Below, piece after piece: positions 45,077 to 54,375 of a stretch of 64,000 bases of DNA (the stretch's first letter is position 1; each line of letters begins with the position of its first letter). The notes beneath the pieces are model-generated. The model did no database searches and was not told the DNA's origin. It saw only the letters and a list, made by a program, of their open reading frames with translations. This DNA comes from Dyadobacter sp. CY356 (GTDB taxonomy: Bacteria > Bacteroidota > Bacteroidia > Cytophagales > Spirosomataceae): positions 868,001 to 932,000 of the forward strand of contig NZ_JAJTSZ010000001.1 of NCBI RefSeq assembly GCF_021440195.1, read 5' to 3'. Both the position numbers and the translations under genes were made by a program.

Positions 45077-45334
45077 ATGGAAAACGAATTCAATTCCGGG
45101 CATGAAGAAGGCAAGGTAGCCGAAGCAATTGAGGAGCAAACTGCAAAGTTGCCATCGGATTTATTTTTGTGGGCTTCTGTTGTCGCTATCGGCGCATCGT
45201 TAACGTTAAAGATTATAGGACGTAAGCATACGGCTCTTTTTGTTGGTCAATGGGCAGCACCAATTCTGCTTTTAGGAGTTTATAATAAACTTGTAAAACT
45301 GGAAGGCCACGACAAACAGGATAAATCAAATTAA
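45077..45334 (+). CDS. Small two-helix membrane protein
   Basis: The 85-residue product has an acidic N-terminus (EFNSGHEEGKVAEAIEEQT), two short membrane helices (LFLWASVVAIGASLTLKII and TALFVGQWAAPILLLGVYNK) and a charged tail. The family is common in Bacteroidota but has no function known to me. It is a single gene followed by a strong terminator (45367-45407). Confidence 0.65.
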   Translation: MENEFNSGHEEGKVAEAIEEQTAKLPSDLFLWASVVAIGASLTLKIIGRKHTALFVGQWAAPILLLGVYNKLVKLEGHDKQDKSN

Positions 45335-45366
45335 TGGAAACGTTTGCCTGATTGCTGATGTAAAAA

Positions 45367-45407
45367 CGAAACCACCCGGGGTTATTTCAGGGTGGTTTCG
45401 CTTTTTT
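45367..45407 (+). terminator. Rho-independent terminator
   Basis: cgaaaccaccc and gggtggtttcg form a perfect 11-bp stem followed by cttttttg, just after the small membrane protein gene. Confidence 0.8.
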
Positions 45408-45504
45408 GAAGACATATGTTCTTTCCAACCAGTTCATTGTAACCGGCAGATATTTTAGTATTGGGTAATAAAAACCTTAAAATGAGATATCGACAAAAAT
45501 CGTT

Positions 45505-45993
45505 TCAGGAAATTTGCCGGGCTTGTTCCAGAATTTCTATCGCAGCCTCGTTTCCCTGTTGAGCGGCGAGGTCAAAAACTGAAAGTCCGCGGGTGTCAAG
45601 CAGGGAAATGTCTGCTCCACTGGTTACGAGCAGCTTAACGAGCTCATTTCGGCCAAACATTGCTGCAAACATCAGTGCAGTTCCACCGTTTCCGTGCTGA
45701 AGATCCAGATCGGCCCCATTTTTTATCAACATTTCCGCTATATCCGGATAACCTTTAAACGAAACGCCCATTAAAGCCGTATTGCCGCCAAAGTCCTGGG
45801 CATTTACGTCCGCCCCGGATTCTATAAGGAATTTTGCAGCTTCCAGCTGATTGTTATAACACGCTATAATTAATGGTGTATATCCTTTATCATCTCTTGC
45901 GTCCACATCCGTATCACGCGCAATCACCTCTCTTATCACATCAACGTTGCCCAGTCGGGCGGCATGAATAATTACATTGTTAAGATTTTCCAT
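45505..45993 (-). CDS. Ankyrin-repeat protein
   Basis: The 162-residue product is made almost wholly of four ankyrin repeats of about 33 residues with the usual consensus (DDKGYTPLIIACYNNQLEAA, FGGNTALMGVSFKGYPDIAE, NGGTALMFAAMFGRNELVKL, RGLSVFDLAAQQGNEAAIEI). Such repeats bind protein partners. There is no signal peptide if the ATG at 45993 is used, so it should be cytoplasmic; the longer frame to 46047 adds 18 poorly supported residues. Role and partner are unknown. Confidence 0.85.
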   Translation of the reverse strand: MENLNNVIIHAARLGNVDVIREVIARDTDVDARDDKGYTPLIIACYNNQLEAAKFLIESGADVNAQDFGGNTALMGVSFKGYPDIAEMLIKNGADLDLQHGNGGTALMFAAMFGRNELVKLLVTSGADISLLDTRGLSVFDLAAQQGNEAAIEILEQARQIS

Positions 45994-46137
45994 AAAATTT
46001 CCAGGTCTGTTTTCTATACTTCTAAAACCGCATTTTTTCAATGGCACGCAGATTTAACAGCGTATTGTGGTTATATCTGATCTACTTAGAAAAACCATTC
46101 CAAGTTCAAATGAATTTGCCGCAGGAATTACTACTCC

Positions 46138-47550
46138 ATGACTATAAAAAATGATGAAAACGAAAAGTTAACCTGGATTCAGCTAAGTAAGGATTCACCT
46201 TATTTTTTGGATGAAAGAGGGAATAACTGGACGCCTGTCGGACAAAACGACGCGATAACCTGGCCTGATCTGCAAGGTTTGTTCAAAAGGGAAAATATAG
46301 GCGCAGTAGAAGGGCATTTTGCATTTCTGGCTGCGCACGGGGTGAATTGTCTGCGTGTTATGCTGGAATATTGTCAGACGGAAAACCGTTATTTCGAACG
46401 TCCGGCAGGTCATTTCCAACCCAATATGGTGCACCTTTGGGACGATTTATTTGAACTTTGTGAAAAATATAAACTTAGAATTTTGCTGACGCCCTTTGAT
46501 ACTTTCTGGATGGACAGGCGCTGGAAAAATCATCCATACAATGCCGCAAACGGTGGTCCCTGCAAAAGAAAATCGCAATGGCTTACTTCACCCGAAACGC
46601 TGGATGCCATCAAAAACAGACTGACATTTGTGACAGAAAGATGGGGCAGCAGTGGGGTATTATTTGCCTGGGACCTTTGGAACGAAATAAATCCGGTGCA
46701 TGCACTCGGAAAGACGGACGGACTTTATGACTTTATTACAGAGCTCAGTCTTCATGTCCGGACTCTGGAAAATCGGTTGTATGGCAAATCGCATCCGCAA
46801 ACCGTTTCTGTTTTTGCGACAGTCATGGAACATTATCAAATGAAAGATCTGATTTTCAGGCATACGGAACTTGATTTTGCTAGTACACATTTTTATAAAA
46901 CAGGAACAATCAACAATCCCAGAAATTCTGTTGACGCAGCAACAACCACAGGTGAGATGGTAGCGGATGCGCTTGCACATTTGCCTGCTGAACGACCATT
47001 TTTCGATAGTGAAAATGGTCCTATTGACCATTACAGGCGAAAACGGAATCTTCCTGAAACATTTGATGATTTGTATTTTTTAAACATGCAATGGGCGCAC
47101 CTGGCCTCTGGCGCTGTTGGTGGAGGTATGCGCTGGCCATACCGGCAACCACATGTACTGACACATGGAATGCGCCGCGCACAAAAAAATATGTCGGAGT
47201 TTGTGAAATTGATAGACTGGAAAACTTTTAAAAGAAGAAATCTGAATGCTGAAATTGTTGTTTCAAATCCCGGTTTTACTGCATTTGGATGTGGTGATAA
47301 GACGCAGGCTGTTGTCTGGCTTTTGAACAATAAAAAAATTGGACGTAACAAAATTCTTCAATCCAATCCGAAGCTTGTTTCGCTCACAATCCAGGTTCCT
47401 TGCCTGGAAAAGGGACTTTATGAAATTCATGTTTGGGATACGCTTTTGGGAGAAATGGAAATTATCAATATAGAAAATGAAGATGCTCTTAATATCAATT
47501 TATCAATGAGCGTCAGTAATGTAGCCGTTTCGATTGTGAAAAATTCATAA
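46138..47550 (+). CDS. GH5-like (cellulase/mannanase-clan) glycoside hydrolase
   Basis: The 470-residue protein has a TIM-barrel typical of clan A: EGHFAFLAAHGVNCLRVMLE, then DLWNEINPVH with the acid/base Glu, and later PFFDSENGPIDHY with the likely nucleophile Glu. A beta-rich C-terminal part follows (VVWLLNNKKIGRNK, YEIHVWDTLLGEM). No signal peptide is seen, so it may act in the cytoplasm on imported oligosaccharides. Substrate unclear; mannan-type activity is one option. Its last 6 bases overlap the 3' end of the convergent acyl-CoA dehydrogenase gene. Confidence 0.78.
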   Translation: MTIKNDENEKLTWIQLSKDSPYFLDERGNNWTPVGQNDAITWPDLQGLFKRENIGAVEGHFAFLAAHGVNCLRVMLEYCQTENRYFERPAGHFQPNMVHLWDDLFELCEKYKLRILLTPFDTFWMDRRWKNHPYNAANGGPCKRKSQWLTSPETLDAIKNRLTFVTERWGSSGVLFAWDLWNEINPVHALGKTDGLYDFITELSLHVRTLENRLYGKSHPQTVSVFATVMEHYQMKDLIFRHTELDFASTHFYKTGTINNPRNSVDAATTTGEMVADALAHLPAERPFFDSENGPIDHYRRKRNLPETFDDLYFLNMQWAHLASGAVGGGMRWPYRQPHVLTHGMRRAQKNMSEFVKLIDWKTFKRRNLNAEIVVSNPGFTAFGCGDKTQAVVWLLNNKKIGRNKILQSNPKLVSLTIQVPCLEKGLYEIHVWDTLLGEMEIINIENEDALNINLSMSVSNVAVSIVKNS

Positions 47551-48690
47551 TATTCCGGGCTTTGTCACGGAGAGATTTTCCCAGATTCCGGTTGTGTTTT
47601 CCTGCTTTAAAATATATTCTCCAATAGCCGTCAGCGTTGCATCCGGTGCTGGTTGGCGAAGATATGTCGTAAGGTCACGGTGGATACGCTCCATTGGATT
47701 TGGACGCATCAGGCCGCGTGCGCCGACGGAGCGTTCTGCGAGCTGCATACAACGGAGACAAATCTCCTCAACCATCGTTCTTGTCATATTAACATAAGCC
47801 AGCAACTGTGCAATGGATTCGGGGTTTTCTGAGGACTGATCGGTTTTTAAGCCTGCCTGTTTTATCCAGAGATTTCCTGTTTCAACTAAAAACCCGATTT
47901 CTGCAATTCGGGCACGTTGAAATGGATCATCAGTCCGTTTTAAACCTTTCAAAAATTTGTGTGTTTCTTCAAATAACGCTTCGGCACCTCCAAGCTGTAC
48001 AGCTGCAAAACGCAATGCTCCACCATTAAAATGCGGCTGCTGGTAATAGGCATCCGGCAAACCCAGCAAATCATTTTCGCTGATTTCTATTCCAGTAAAA
48101 TCCATTCTGAAACTCGAAGAAGCCCGCATACCCAATGGTTTCCAGAAGCTATTATCTGCCTTGATTTCTTTTACCTTTTCCGTGGGGATGATAAACATTT
48201 GCCAGCCCTTTTTCCTGGCAGAAACCAGTTCGCCGGTTACAAGTGGCCGGGCAATTCTGGAAGCACCCGAGCAAAAAGTCTTACATCCCTGCAATCTGTA
48301 TTTTCCATTTCCCAGATCATAGATCCTTACACCTTCCATATCCTGCGTATTCCAGACACTAAACATTTTTTTGCCTAAAATCACATCAGCATACCACCTT
48401 TGTTTTTGTTCTGTTTTGCCAAATAAATGAACAAGGTAAAGCGCGTTAATATGCCCTTCATAAATTCTTCCAACAGGTAAGTTTGCCTTACCAATCGTTT
48501 TCAACAACATCAAGAGATCATTACTTTTATGCTGCTCAAAATCCATTGATTTACCCGGAAGTACAATTTCCAATAAACCGGCATCTGCCATCAATTTGAA
48601 TTCCTGCTCAGGAAAGCAGCCTTCATGATCGATATGCGCAGCATTTTGAGCTATTTTTTGGTATAACAGGGGTGAAGATAAAGAATTCAT
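47545..48690 (-). CDS. Acyl-CoA dehydrogenase-family flavoprotein
   Basis: The 381-residue protein has the acyl-CoA dehydrogenase fold: an N-terminal helical domain, a middle beta domain (KMFSVWNTQDMEGVRIYDLG, YRLQGCKTFCSGASRIARPL) and a C-terminal helical domain (GGALRFAAVQLGGAEALFEE, EICLRCMQLAERSVGARGLM). It resembles the branch that includes desulfurisation and hydroxylase-type flavoproteins, so a fatty-acid substrate is not assured. The ATG at 48690 begins MNSLSSPLLYQKIAQNAA; upstream in-frame ATGs at 48750, 48774 and 48828 add unlike sequence. Confidence 0.78.
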   Translation of the reverse strand: MNSLSSPLLYQKIAQNAAHIDHEGCFPEQEFKLMADAGLLEIVLPGKSMDFEQHKSNDLLMLLKTIGKANLPVGRIYEGHINALYLVHLFGKTEQKQRWYADVILGKKMFSVWNTQDMEGVRIYDLGNGKYRLQGCKTFCSGASRIARPLVTGELVSARKKGWQMFIIPTEKVKEIKADNSFWKPLGMRASSSFRMDFTGIEISENDLLGLPDAYYQQPHFNGGALRFAAVQLGGAEALFEETHKFLKGLKRTDDPFQRARIAEIGFLVETGNLWIKQAGLKTDQSSENPESIAQLLAYVNMTRTMVEEICLRCMQLAERSVGARGLMRPNPMERIHRDLTTYLRQPAPDATLTAIGEYILKQENTTGIWENLSVTKPGIL

Positions 48691-49102
48691 TAATGGCCGT
48701 TTGATTGTAATAATTTTCTGGTTTGTTTGATAAGTATAAATTGCGGCCATTTTTCCACGCCAATTGCGGTTCATACCAATATTATACCTGTGAAAATCTG
48801 GGTCAGAAAATCTCCTTAATTCAAACAAATTGAAAATTCCGGGAAGATTGGCTTATGGAAATTTACTTATAAAAAGGAAGAATAATTTCTTAAATATAAT
48901 CGCACATTTTGTAATGATTATGTTCGATAATGAACATATATAAAAATCGGTAACTAATATAATCTTTATTTTTAATTATCTGAATATGAGTTAGTTGCTT
49001 GTTGATTATTGTTGGATGTACCGGCAAATTTCATTTGGTATGACCTTTTTCTATAAAGGTGTAATAATGTAAATACATTGTTCAACCATAATTAAAATAG
49101 CC
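48691..49102. other. Intergenic region of about 410 bases
   Basis: AT-rich sequence between divergent genes. It contains in-frame upstream codons of the acyl-CoA dehydrogenase ORF (to 48828), judged non-coding, and the promoter of the small secreted protein. No repeat or hairpin worth naming was seen. Confidence 0.45.
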
Positions 49103-49507
49103 ATGAAAATTTCAAAAACTTTAATCCTGCCTTGCGTACTTGCGCTGGCCATTTCCCTTAGTTCATTTACTTCTGAGTTTTCAGAAAAAGTGGAAAATCC
49201 CCAAAAAGAAGAAACGACCAAAAAAACATTTGATGTTTATCTGGTCAAAGTTCCGAACACCAGTAAAGTTAAGCTGCTGGTAGACAAAAACGCGGATGCG
49301 AGATTGAGAATATTACTTACCGGAAAAGACGGAAAGGTTTATTATTCCGAAATAAATGATGATAAACAGTCAAAATACCGCCGGTTGTTTGATATAAATG
49401 ATCTGACCGACGGTGTTTATTATTTTGAATTGTACAGTAAAAAACAAACGCTGATCAAAGAAATCAGAATTCAGAGCGCTTCGGAGAAACTGGTTTCCTT
49501 GCTTTAA
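49103..49507 (+). CDS. Small secreted protein of unknown function
   Basis: The 134-residue product has a signal peptide (LILPCVLALAISLSSFTS) followed by a single beta-sandwich-like domain (FDVYLVKVPNTSKVKLLV, LRILLTGKDGKVYYSE, LTDGVYYFELYSKKQTLIKE). The last part resembles the strand pattern of T9SS-type tails (DGxYxFxL ... IKEIRIQ) but the rest of that domain is missing. Many Bacteroidota carry such short envelope proteins. It is a single gene with its own terminator. Confidence 0.6.
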   Translation: MKISKTLILPCVLALAISLSSFTSEFSEKVENPQKEETTKKTFDVYLVKVPNTSKVKLLVDKNADARLRILLTGKDGKVYYSEINDDKQSKYRRLFDINDLTDGVYYFELYSKKQTLIKEIRIQSASEKLVSLL

Positions 49508-49512
49508 AATTA

Positions 49513-49555
49513 AAAATGAAGTCCTGCATTATATTAAAATGCGGGACTTCATTTT
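49513..49555. terminator. Bidirectional terminator
   Basis: aaaatgaagtcctgcat and atgcgggacttcatttt pair over 17 bp with one G-U pair, between the small secreted protein gene and the convergent dehydrogenase gene. Confidence 0.8.
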
Positions 49556-49580
49556 AATATATTTCCTCTAAATCAGAATA

Positions 49581-50525
49581 TTAAGCATTGTTTTCCGCAA
49601 TCCAGTTTTCTATAATTTTTACGGTATCCTCATAGAATAATTTGTATGTATCTTCTGTAACATAACCGATATGCGGAGTGGCCAGCACATTGTCAAGCGT
49701 CCGGAAGGGGTGATCTGCCGGCAAAGGCTCCGTTTCAAAAACATCAAGCGCCGCTCCTGCGATTTTGTTTTCTTTCAACACATCGATTAGGGCATTTTCA
49801 TCCATAAGCGGACCTCTGGATGTATTGATTAAATATGCAGTTGGCTTCATCATGGCAAGATCTGCTGCGCCGATAATTCCTTTGGATCGGTCACTGAGAA
49901 CCAGATGCACGGAAATGAAATCTGCGTTTTGAAAAAGATATTCTTTTGATACTGCCCTGACACCTTTTGATGCGGCTTTTTCTTCTGTCAGATTTGTACT
50001 CCAGGCAATTACATTCATATCAAAAACACGGGCTATGGATGCAATTTTTTCACCAATTGTACCAAGACCTACAAGGCCGATTGTTTTACCTTTCAGATCG
50101 GTACCAATTACGTTCTGCCAGCCGCCGTTTTTAAGAGAAACATTTTCCTGTGGAATTTTCCTGGCTATCGCCATCAGTAACGCCCATGTTAATTCGGGCG
50201 CGCCGCTGCCAATATATCCCGTATTTTCCAATTTGATACCGAGCTCAGTTACGGCCACGGAATCAATGGAAGCATTTCTAAATCCTGTGGAAACAATGAG
50301 TTTCAGGTTGGGTAATCTGGAAAGCAACTCATGGTTTACAGGCGTTCTTTCGCGCATCAGACAAATAACGTCAAACGGTTTTAGTCGCTCAACGATTTCA
50401 TCTTGTTCAAATAAATGATTGTTGAAAACAGTTACGTCCGATAATTTTTCGAGCGTTGTCCAGTCTGCCATTTGTAATGCAACATTTTGATAATCATCAA
50501 GAACGGCAATTTTTATTTTAGTCAT
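49581..50525 (-). CDS. D-2-hydroxyacid dehydrogenase
   Basis: The 314-residue protein has the family layout: a split catalytic domain, the NAD-binding motif GKTIGLVGLGTIGEKIASIA (about residues 140-160), the INTSRGPLMDENALIDVL segment, ALDVFETEPLP with the catalytic Glu, and TPHIGYVTE with the catalytic His. It reduces 2-keto acids or oxidises D-2-hydroxy acids such as glycerate or phosphoglycerate; the exact substrate is not evident. An ArsR-type regulator gene lies upstream on the same strand with its own terminator between. Confidence 0.88.
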   Translation of the reverse strand: MTKIKIAVLDDYQNVALQMADWTTLEKLSDVTVFNNHLFEQDEIVERLKPFDVICLMRERTPVNHELLSRLPNLKLIVSTGFRNASIDSVAVTELGIKLENTGYIGSGAPELTWALLMAIARKIPQENVSLKNGGWQNVIGTDLKGKTIGLVGLGTIGEKIASIARVFDMNVIAWSTNLTEEKAASKGVRAVSKEYLFQNADFISVHLVLSDRSKGIIGAADLAMMKPTAYLINTSRGPLMDENALIDVLKENKIAGAALDVFETEPLPADHPFRTLDNVLATPHIGYVTEDTYKLFYEDTVKIIENWIAENNA

Positions 50526-50563
50526 TTTTACAGCATTTTATTGGTAAAGAACAGGAGTGGAAC

Positions 50564-50603
50564 AAAAAAGAGACAAAATACTTTGAAGTATCATGTCTCT
50601 TTT
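50564..50603 (-). terminator. Terminator of the ArsR-type gene
   Basis: aaaagagaca and tgtctctttt form the stem; on the minus strand a T-run follows. It separates the regulator from the dehydrogenase gene. Confidence 0.7.
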
Positions 50604-50635
50604 AAAATTTTTTGTTGATTCAAATCAAACCTTTA

Positions 50636-50911
50636 TCAATCCTTGAAGGAATTTAAGAAATTGATATATGAACTGAAAACATCCTTATTTACGATATATT
50701 TAGTGTTGCGTCCTTCCTTTTCTGTGATCAGAAGATCGGCGTCAGATAATTGCTTTAAGTGGTGAGAAACCGTGGATTGGGCCAGATTGAACATTTCAAC
50801 GATCGCGGAGCAAGGCAGCCATGTCTGTTCTTTATTGATTGCCTCCATAATTTTCAAACGGTATGGATCGCCCAAAGCTTTCGAAATTCTCTCTATTTTT
50901 TTTAAGTCCAT
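50636..50911 (-). CDS. ArsR-family winged-helix regulator
   Basis: The 91-residue protein is one winged-helix domain (RISKALGDPYRLKIMEAINK, followed by MFNLAQSTVSHHLKQLSDAD and LITEKEGRNTKYIVNKDVF). The metal-binding CxC of ArsR/SmtB is absent; a single Cys (LPCSAIV) lies before the recognition helix. It may therefore respond to something other than a metal. It is expected to repress its own promoter and possibly the dehydrogenase gene downstream. Confidence 0.85.
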   Translation of the reverse strand: MDLKKIERISKALGDPYRLKIMEAINKEQTWLPCSAIVEMFNLAQSTVSHHLKQLSDADLLITEKEGRNTKYIVNKDVFSSYINFLNSFKD

Positions 50912-51314
50912 GGTCCATTTATTTTTGCAAATGTATCGATTTTGGATCTGATTTCATAAGCTAAGCTTTGCGCACCCAGCTTTTTATAAAGATTTGATTA
51001 CTGTAATCTTGTATGATGAGATGTAGTTGTAGCTGAATATAGTTGTATTAATTTATTCATAGTTAACACGTTACCATCAACAATTTCCTTTTGGGTAAAA
51101 ATTTTATGTGATTTTATTTTATGGCGGTATTTTATCGGTTTGATATACAGTCCATTATCTCAATTGTCATTTTTACAACTTTATTGAGTATCTTTGTTTA
51201 TAATCATGCGGTTTGCTGACTAGAAAATTAAAAGTCAGCTTCTTATTTTTAACAACTGTTAAAGCCTACAAAAGTGTCATTAAACTTGAAGGGCTTGACT
51301 TAAAAAGCTGAATT
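50912..51314. other. Intergenic region of about 400 bases with divergent promoters
   Basis: No ORF. It holds a -7-like element for the ArsR gene (CAAATGTA at 50928-50935, TACATTTG on the minus strand) and a likely promoter for the DEAD-box gene (51164-51196), which would leave a leader of about 110 bases. Confidence 0.5.
51164..51196 (+). promoter_or_regulatory. Likely promoter of the DEAD-box helicase gene
   Basis: TTG (51164-51166) and TATCTTTG (51189-51196) are 22 bases apart, within the TTG-N17-23-TAnnTTTG pattern described for Flavobacterium. Transcription would start near 51203. Confidence 0.5.
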
Positions 51315-52592
51315 TTGAATTTTAACGAATTTGAACTCCACGAAGACGTAATTAACGCCGTGGAATCTATGAATTACTTACAGGCCACACCAATTCAGGA
51401 GCAGGCCATCCCTTATATTTTAGCAGGAAAAGATCTTCTGGCCTGTGCCCAGACGGGTACTGGTAAAACAGCCGCCTATCTTATTCCTATCCTTGATAAA
51501 ATTGCAACGAGCCCGATGGGGCAAATTGGTGCCCTGGTTTTGGTACCCACCCGCGAATTGGCTCAGCAAATTGACCAGCAAATTCAGGGACTTGGTTATT
51601 TTGTTGGTGCTACCAGTATTGCCGTATATGGCGGTAACAAAGGTCCGGAATGGGATCAGCAGAAACGTGCTTTGACACAAGGTGCTGATATTATTATTGC
51701 CACACCAGGCCGGCTTATCGCCCATTTACAGTTGGGATATGTAAGTTTTGGCTCCATCAGACATCTTGTACTCGATGAGGCTGACAGGATGCTGGACATG
51801 GGTTTTTTAAGTGATATACTTAAAATCATGAGCTTTTTGCCGGCAAAACGTCAGACGCTGATGTTCTCTGCAACCATGCCGCCTAAAATTGGTGAGCTTG
51901 CAAAAAGAATTCTTCAAAAACCAGAGGAAGTTCGTCTGGCGGTTTCAAGACCTGCCGAAAGAATTGACCAGCAGTTTTATATGACAACAGATGAGCAAAA
52001 ACTGCCTTTGCTGGCACATTTGCTTTCGCAGGTGCAAAACACCAGTATGGTTTTGTTCACCTCTAGAAAATCAACGGTGGAACCGATTGTCCGCGCACTA
52101 AGAAAACTTGGTCTGGAGGCACGCGGGATTTCATCTGATTCTGAGCAGGCCGACAGGGAAATTGTGTTACGTGATTTCAAAAACAGGACTTTCCCGGTGT
52201 TGGTTGCAACGGATGTTTTGTCCAGAGGAATCGATATTGATAATTTAAGTCACGTTGTGAACTATGATGTACCGCGCGACCCGGAAGATTACGTTCACCG
52301 GATTGGCCGCACGGCCCGTGCAGAATCAAAAGGTATTGCCATAACATTTATCAATGAGCACGATCAGAAATATGTTTTGAAGATCGAAAAGCTTTTTGAA
52401 AAAGAAGTAGAGAAACAATCAATTACCGAAGCGCTGGGACTTGGTGAAGCACCTAAGTTTGACCCGGCCAAATTTCGAAATTCAGCTCCCCGGAATAAAA
52501 GTTCTCAGGGAACCCGTAGTAACCAGGGAGGTGCATCAAAAAGCAGGCGACCGAAGCAAAAGAATGACAAAAAAAGTCCTTTGCAAACGTAA
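51315..52592 (+). CDS. DEAD-box RNA helicase
   Basis: The 425-residue protein has all helicase motifs: the Q motif (ATPIQEQAIPYILAGKD), motif I AQTGTGKTA, PTRELA, TPGRL, DEAD (VLDEADRMLD), SAT (FSATMPP), and in the second domain TDVLSRGIDI and HRIGRTAR. The C-terminal tail is short, basic and low in complexity (GTRSNQGGASKSRRPKQK), as in RhlE-type helicases, which act on ribosome assembly and cold adaptation. TTG at 51315 is the only start that keeps the Q motif spacing. Confidence 0.93.
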   Translation: MNFNEFELHEDVINAVESMNYLQATPIQEQAIPYILAGKDLLACAQTGTGKTAAYLIPILDKIATSPMGQIGALVLVPTRELAQQIDQQIQGLGYFVGATSIAVYGGNKGPEWDQQKRALTQGADIIIATPGRLIAHLQLGYVSFGSIRHLVLDEADRMLDMGFLSDILKIMSFLPAKRQTLMFSATMPPKIGELAKRILQKPEEVRLAVSRPAERIDQQFYMTTDEQKLPLLAHLLSQVQNTSMVLFTSRKSTVEPIVRALRKLGLEARGISSDSEQADREIVLRDFKNRTFPVLVATDVLSRGIDIDNLSHVVNYDVPRDPEDYVHRIGRTARAESKGIAITFINEHDQKYVLKIEKLFEKEVEKQSITEALGLGEAPKFDPAKFRNSAPRNKSSQGTRSNQGGASKSRRPKQKNDKKSPLQT

Positions 52593-52774
52593 TCAGCCTT
52601 ATCTTGCGTTTATAAAACAGGGATTTGAATGGTTTTAAGGATGAAATCTTGAAAAAATAGTACGGGTTAAAGGTCATTGAAATTCTGACAGTATATTTTT
52701 TTTGAGATTTTTTCTAACACTCCGGAAAGTCCAGGCTGTTTGTAGACGTTATGAAAAACTTAAATTAAATACAC

Positions 52775-53488
52775 TTGGAACGTATCCTTCAATGGTGGAA
52801 AAATTATCGTTTTAGTATCGCAGATCCTCCGATTATTTCTATGGAGGGGCTTTATCCGCTTCTCTTGCTGTTGGTTTTAAGTCTGTTAGCGGTATTTTTT
52901 CATCTTGTCCGTATTCTTTTTAATGCTCCGGTTGATTTTTCCATGGACTGGAATCTCTTTCTGAGCTGGATACCATTGATGTCTGCATTTTTCATCAATA
53001 ACATCACAAGAAGGTTCGGGCATCTTCATTTTTTAGTAATTTGTTCCAGTCTTTTCTGGCTTGCATTTTTTCCGAATGCGCCTTACATGATCACCGATAT
53101 TTCGCATTTAAGCATTGATTTAAAGCGTGATCTCACCTGGCATGACACCATCATGTTATTTTGTTATGCGGAAGTAAGTCTTTTCAACGGTTTGGTTTCC
53201 CTTTACTGGATTCACCAGACCTGGCGCAGGGTTTTCCGGAAATCGGTGAGTACTACTTTTTTGCTGGCCAGTTTACCACTGGCGGGTTTTGGCGTTTATC
53301 TTGGTCGCGTACGACGGATGAACAGCTGGGATATTATCCACGAACCACGTCTGATTCTTGACAATCTGTTTAAGAGTATGCTCGACAGGACCGCCCTTGT
53401 GATCAGTCTTGAAATAGGTTTGCTTTTAGGAATGCTTTATCTGGTTCTTTGGGCAATTATCAGGTTCAGGGTGCGGTATAATAAGTGA
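52775..53488 (+). CDS. DUF1361-type integral membrane protein
   Basis: The 237-residue protein has about six membrane helices and the family landmarks LAFFPNAPYMITDISHLS (third to fourth helix) and ASLPLAGFGVYLGRVRRMNS followed by WD. These identify DUF1361, found in many bacteria with no assigned role. TTG at 52775 is the first start. It is a single gene between the helicase and the methyltransferase. Confidence 0.8.
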   Translation: MERILQWWKNYRFSIADPPIISMEGLYPLLLLLVLSLLAVFFHLVRILFNAPVDFSMDWNLFLSWIPLMSAFFINNITRRFGHLHFLVICSSLFWLAFFPNAPYMITDISHLSIDLKRDLTWHDTIMLFCYAEVSLFNGLVSLYWIHQTWRRVFRKSVSTTFLLASLPLAGFGVYLGRVRRMNSWDIIHEPRLILDNLFKSMLDRTALVISLEIGLLLGMLYLVLWAIIRFRVRYNK

Positions 53489-53592
53489 GATAATCACGAA
53501 GTGGTATCTTTAATAGATTTTATTAAGGCATTATGATTTACTTTGCAGAATAAATACCCTTTGATTCAGCAATATCCCAAGACATTTTCATA

Positions 53593-54324
53593 ATGAATGT
53601 ATCAGAAAAAGTAAAAGATTCTTATTCCTCTCAGTATAATGAGAAATCTGTTGCCTGGCGCACGATGGGTGCCAGATATAAGGCGCAGAATATCCTTGAA
53701 CTAGCCAAAAATATCAAATTTGAAAATGTACTGGAAGTAGGTGCGGGCGAGGGAAGCATTCTTTACTGGCTGTCGAAATGGAATTTTTCCAAGAATCTGA
53801 ACTGCGTTGAAATTTCTGAAAGTGGTATTGAAATGATCAAGTCAAAAAATATTGAACATTTAAAAGATGTTTTACTTTTTGACGGATATAAGATTCCTTA
53901 TCCGGACAATCATTTTGATCTGGTCATTTGCTCCCACGTGATGGAGCATGTGGAGCATGAAAGGATTTTGCTTCGTGAGATAAAAAGGGTTTCCAAAAAC
54001 CAGATTTTTGAAGTGCCTATTGATTTTTCTTTTTATGTTGATAAAAAAATAAAGCATTTTCTGGCTTACGGGCATATCAACATTTATACACCTGGTCTTT
54101 TTCGTTTTCTTTTGCAGTCTGAAAATTTTGAGATCGTAAAAGACAAATGTTATCTTTTTCAGGATGATGTTTTGAAGCCGCTTTATGAAAATAATAAAGT
54201 TGGTTTTTACATCGTAAAACTGAAAATGTTTTTCCTGAAAATGTTCCCTTACCTTCTTGGTATAAAACCAAATGCTTATGTGGTTTTAACATCGAAAACA
54301 GATAAGGATCTTTCCATTTTTTAA
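53593..54324 (+). CDS. SAM-dependent class I methyltransferase
   Basis: The 243-residue protein has motif I VLEVGAGEGSILYWL (about residues 44-58), an acidic residue after the second strand (LNCVEIS) and the FDLVICSHVMEHVEHERILL segment typical of Methyltransf_11-type enzymes. The C-terminal part is hydrophobic and basic (IVKLKMFFLKMFPYLLGIKP), suggesting membrane association. The acceptor is unknown; lipid or glycan methylation is possible. Confidence 0.82.
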   Translation: MNVSEKVKDSYSSQYNEKSVAWRTMGARYKAQNILELAKNIKFENVLEVGAGEGSILYWLSKWNFSKNLNCVEISESGIEMIKSKNIEHLKDVLLFDGYKIPYPDNHFDLVICSHVMEHVEHERILLREIKRVSKNQIFEVPIDFSFYVDKKIKHFLAYGHINIYTPGLFRFLLQSENFEIVKDKCYLFQDDVLKPLYENNKVGFYIVKLKMFFLKMFPYLLGIKPNAYVVLTSKTDKDLSIF

Positions 54325-54375
54325 TTTTCATTTGCCATAAACGATCTTGATTTACCCCTTCCGTCACCAGCTCCG

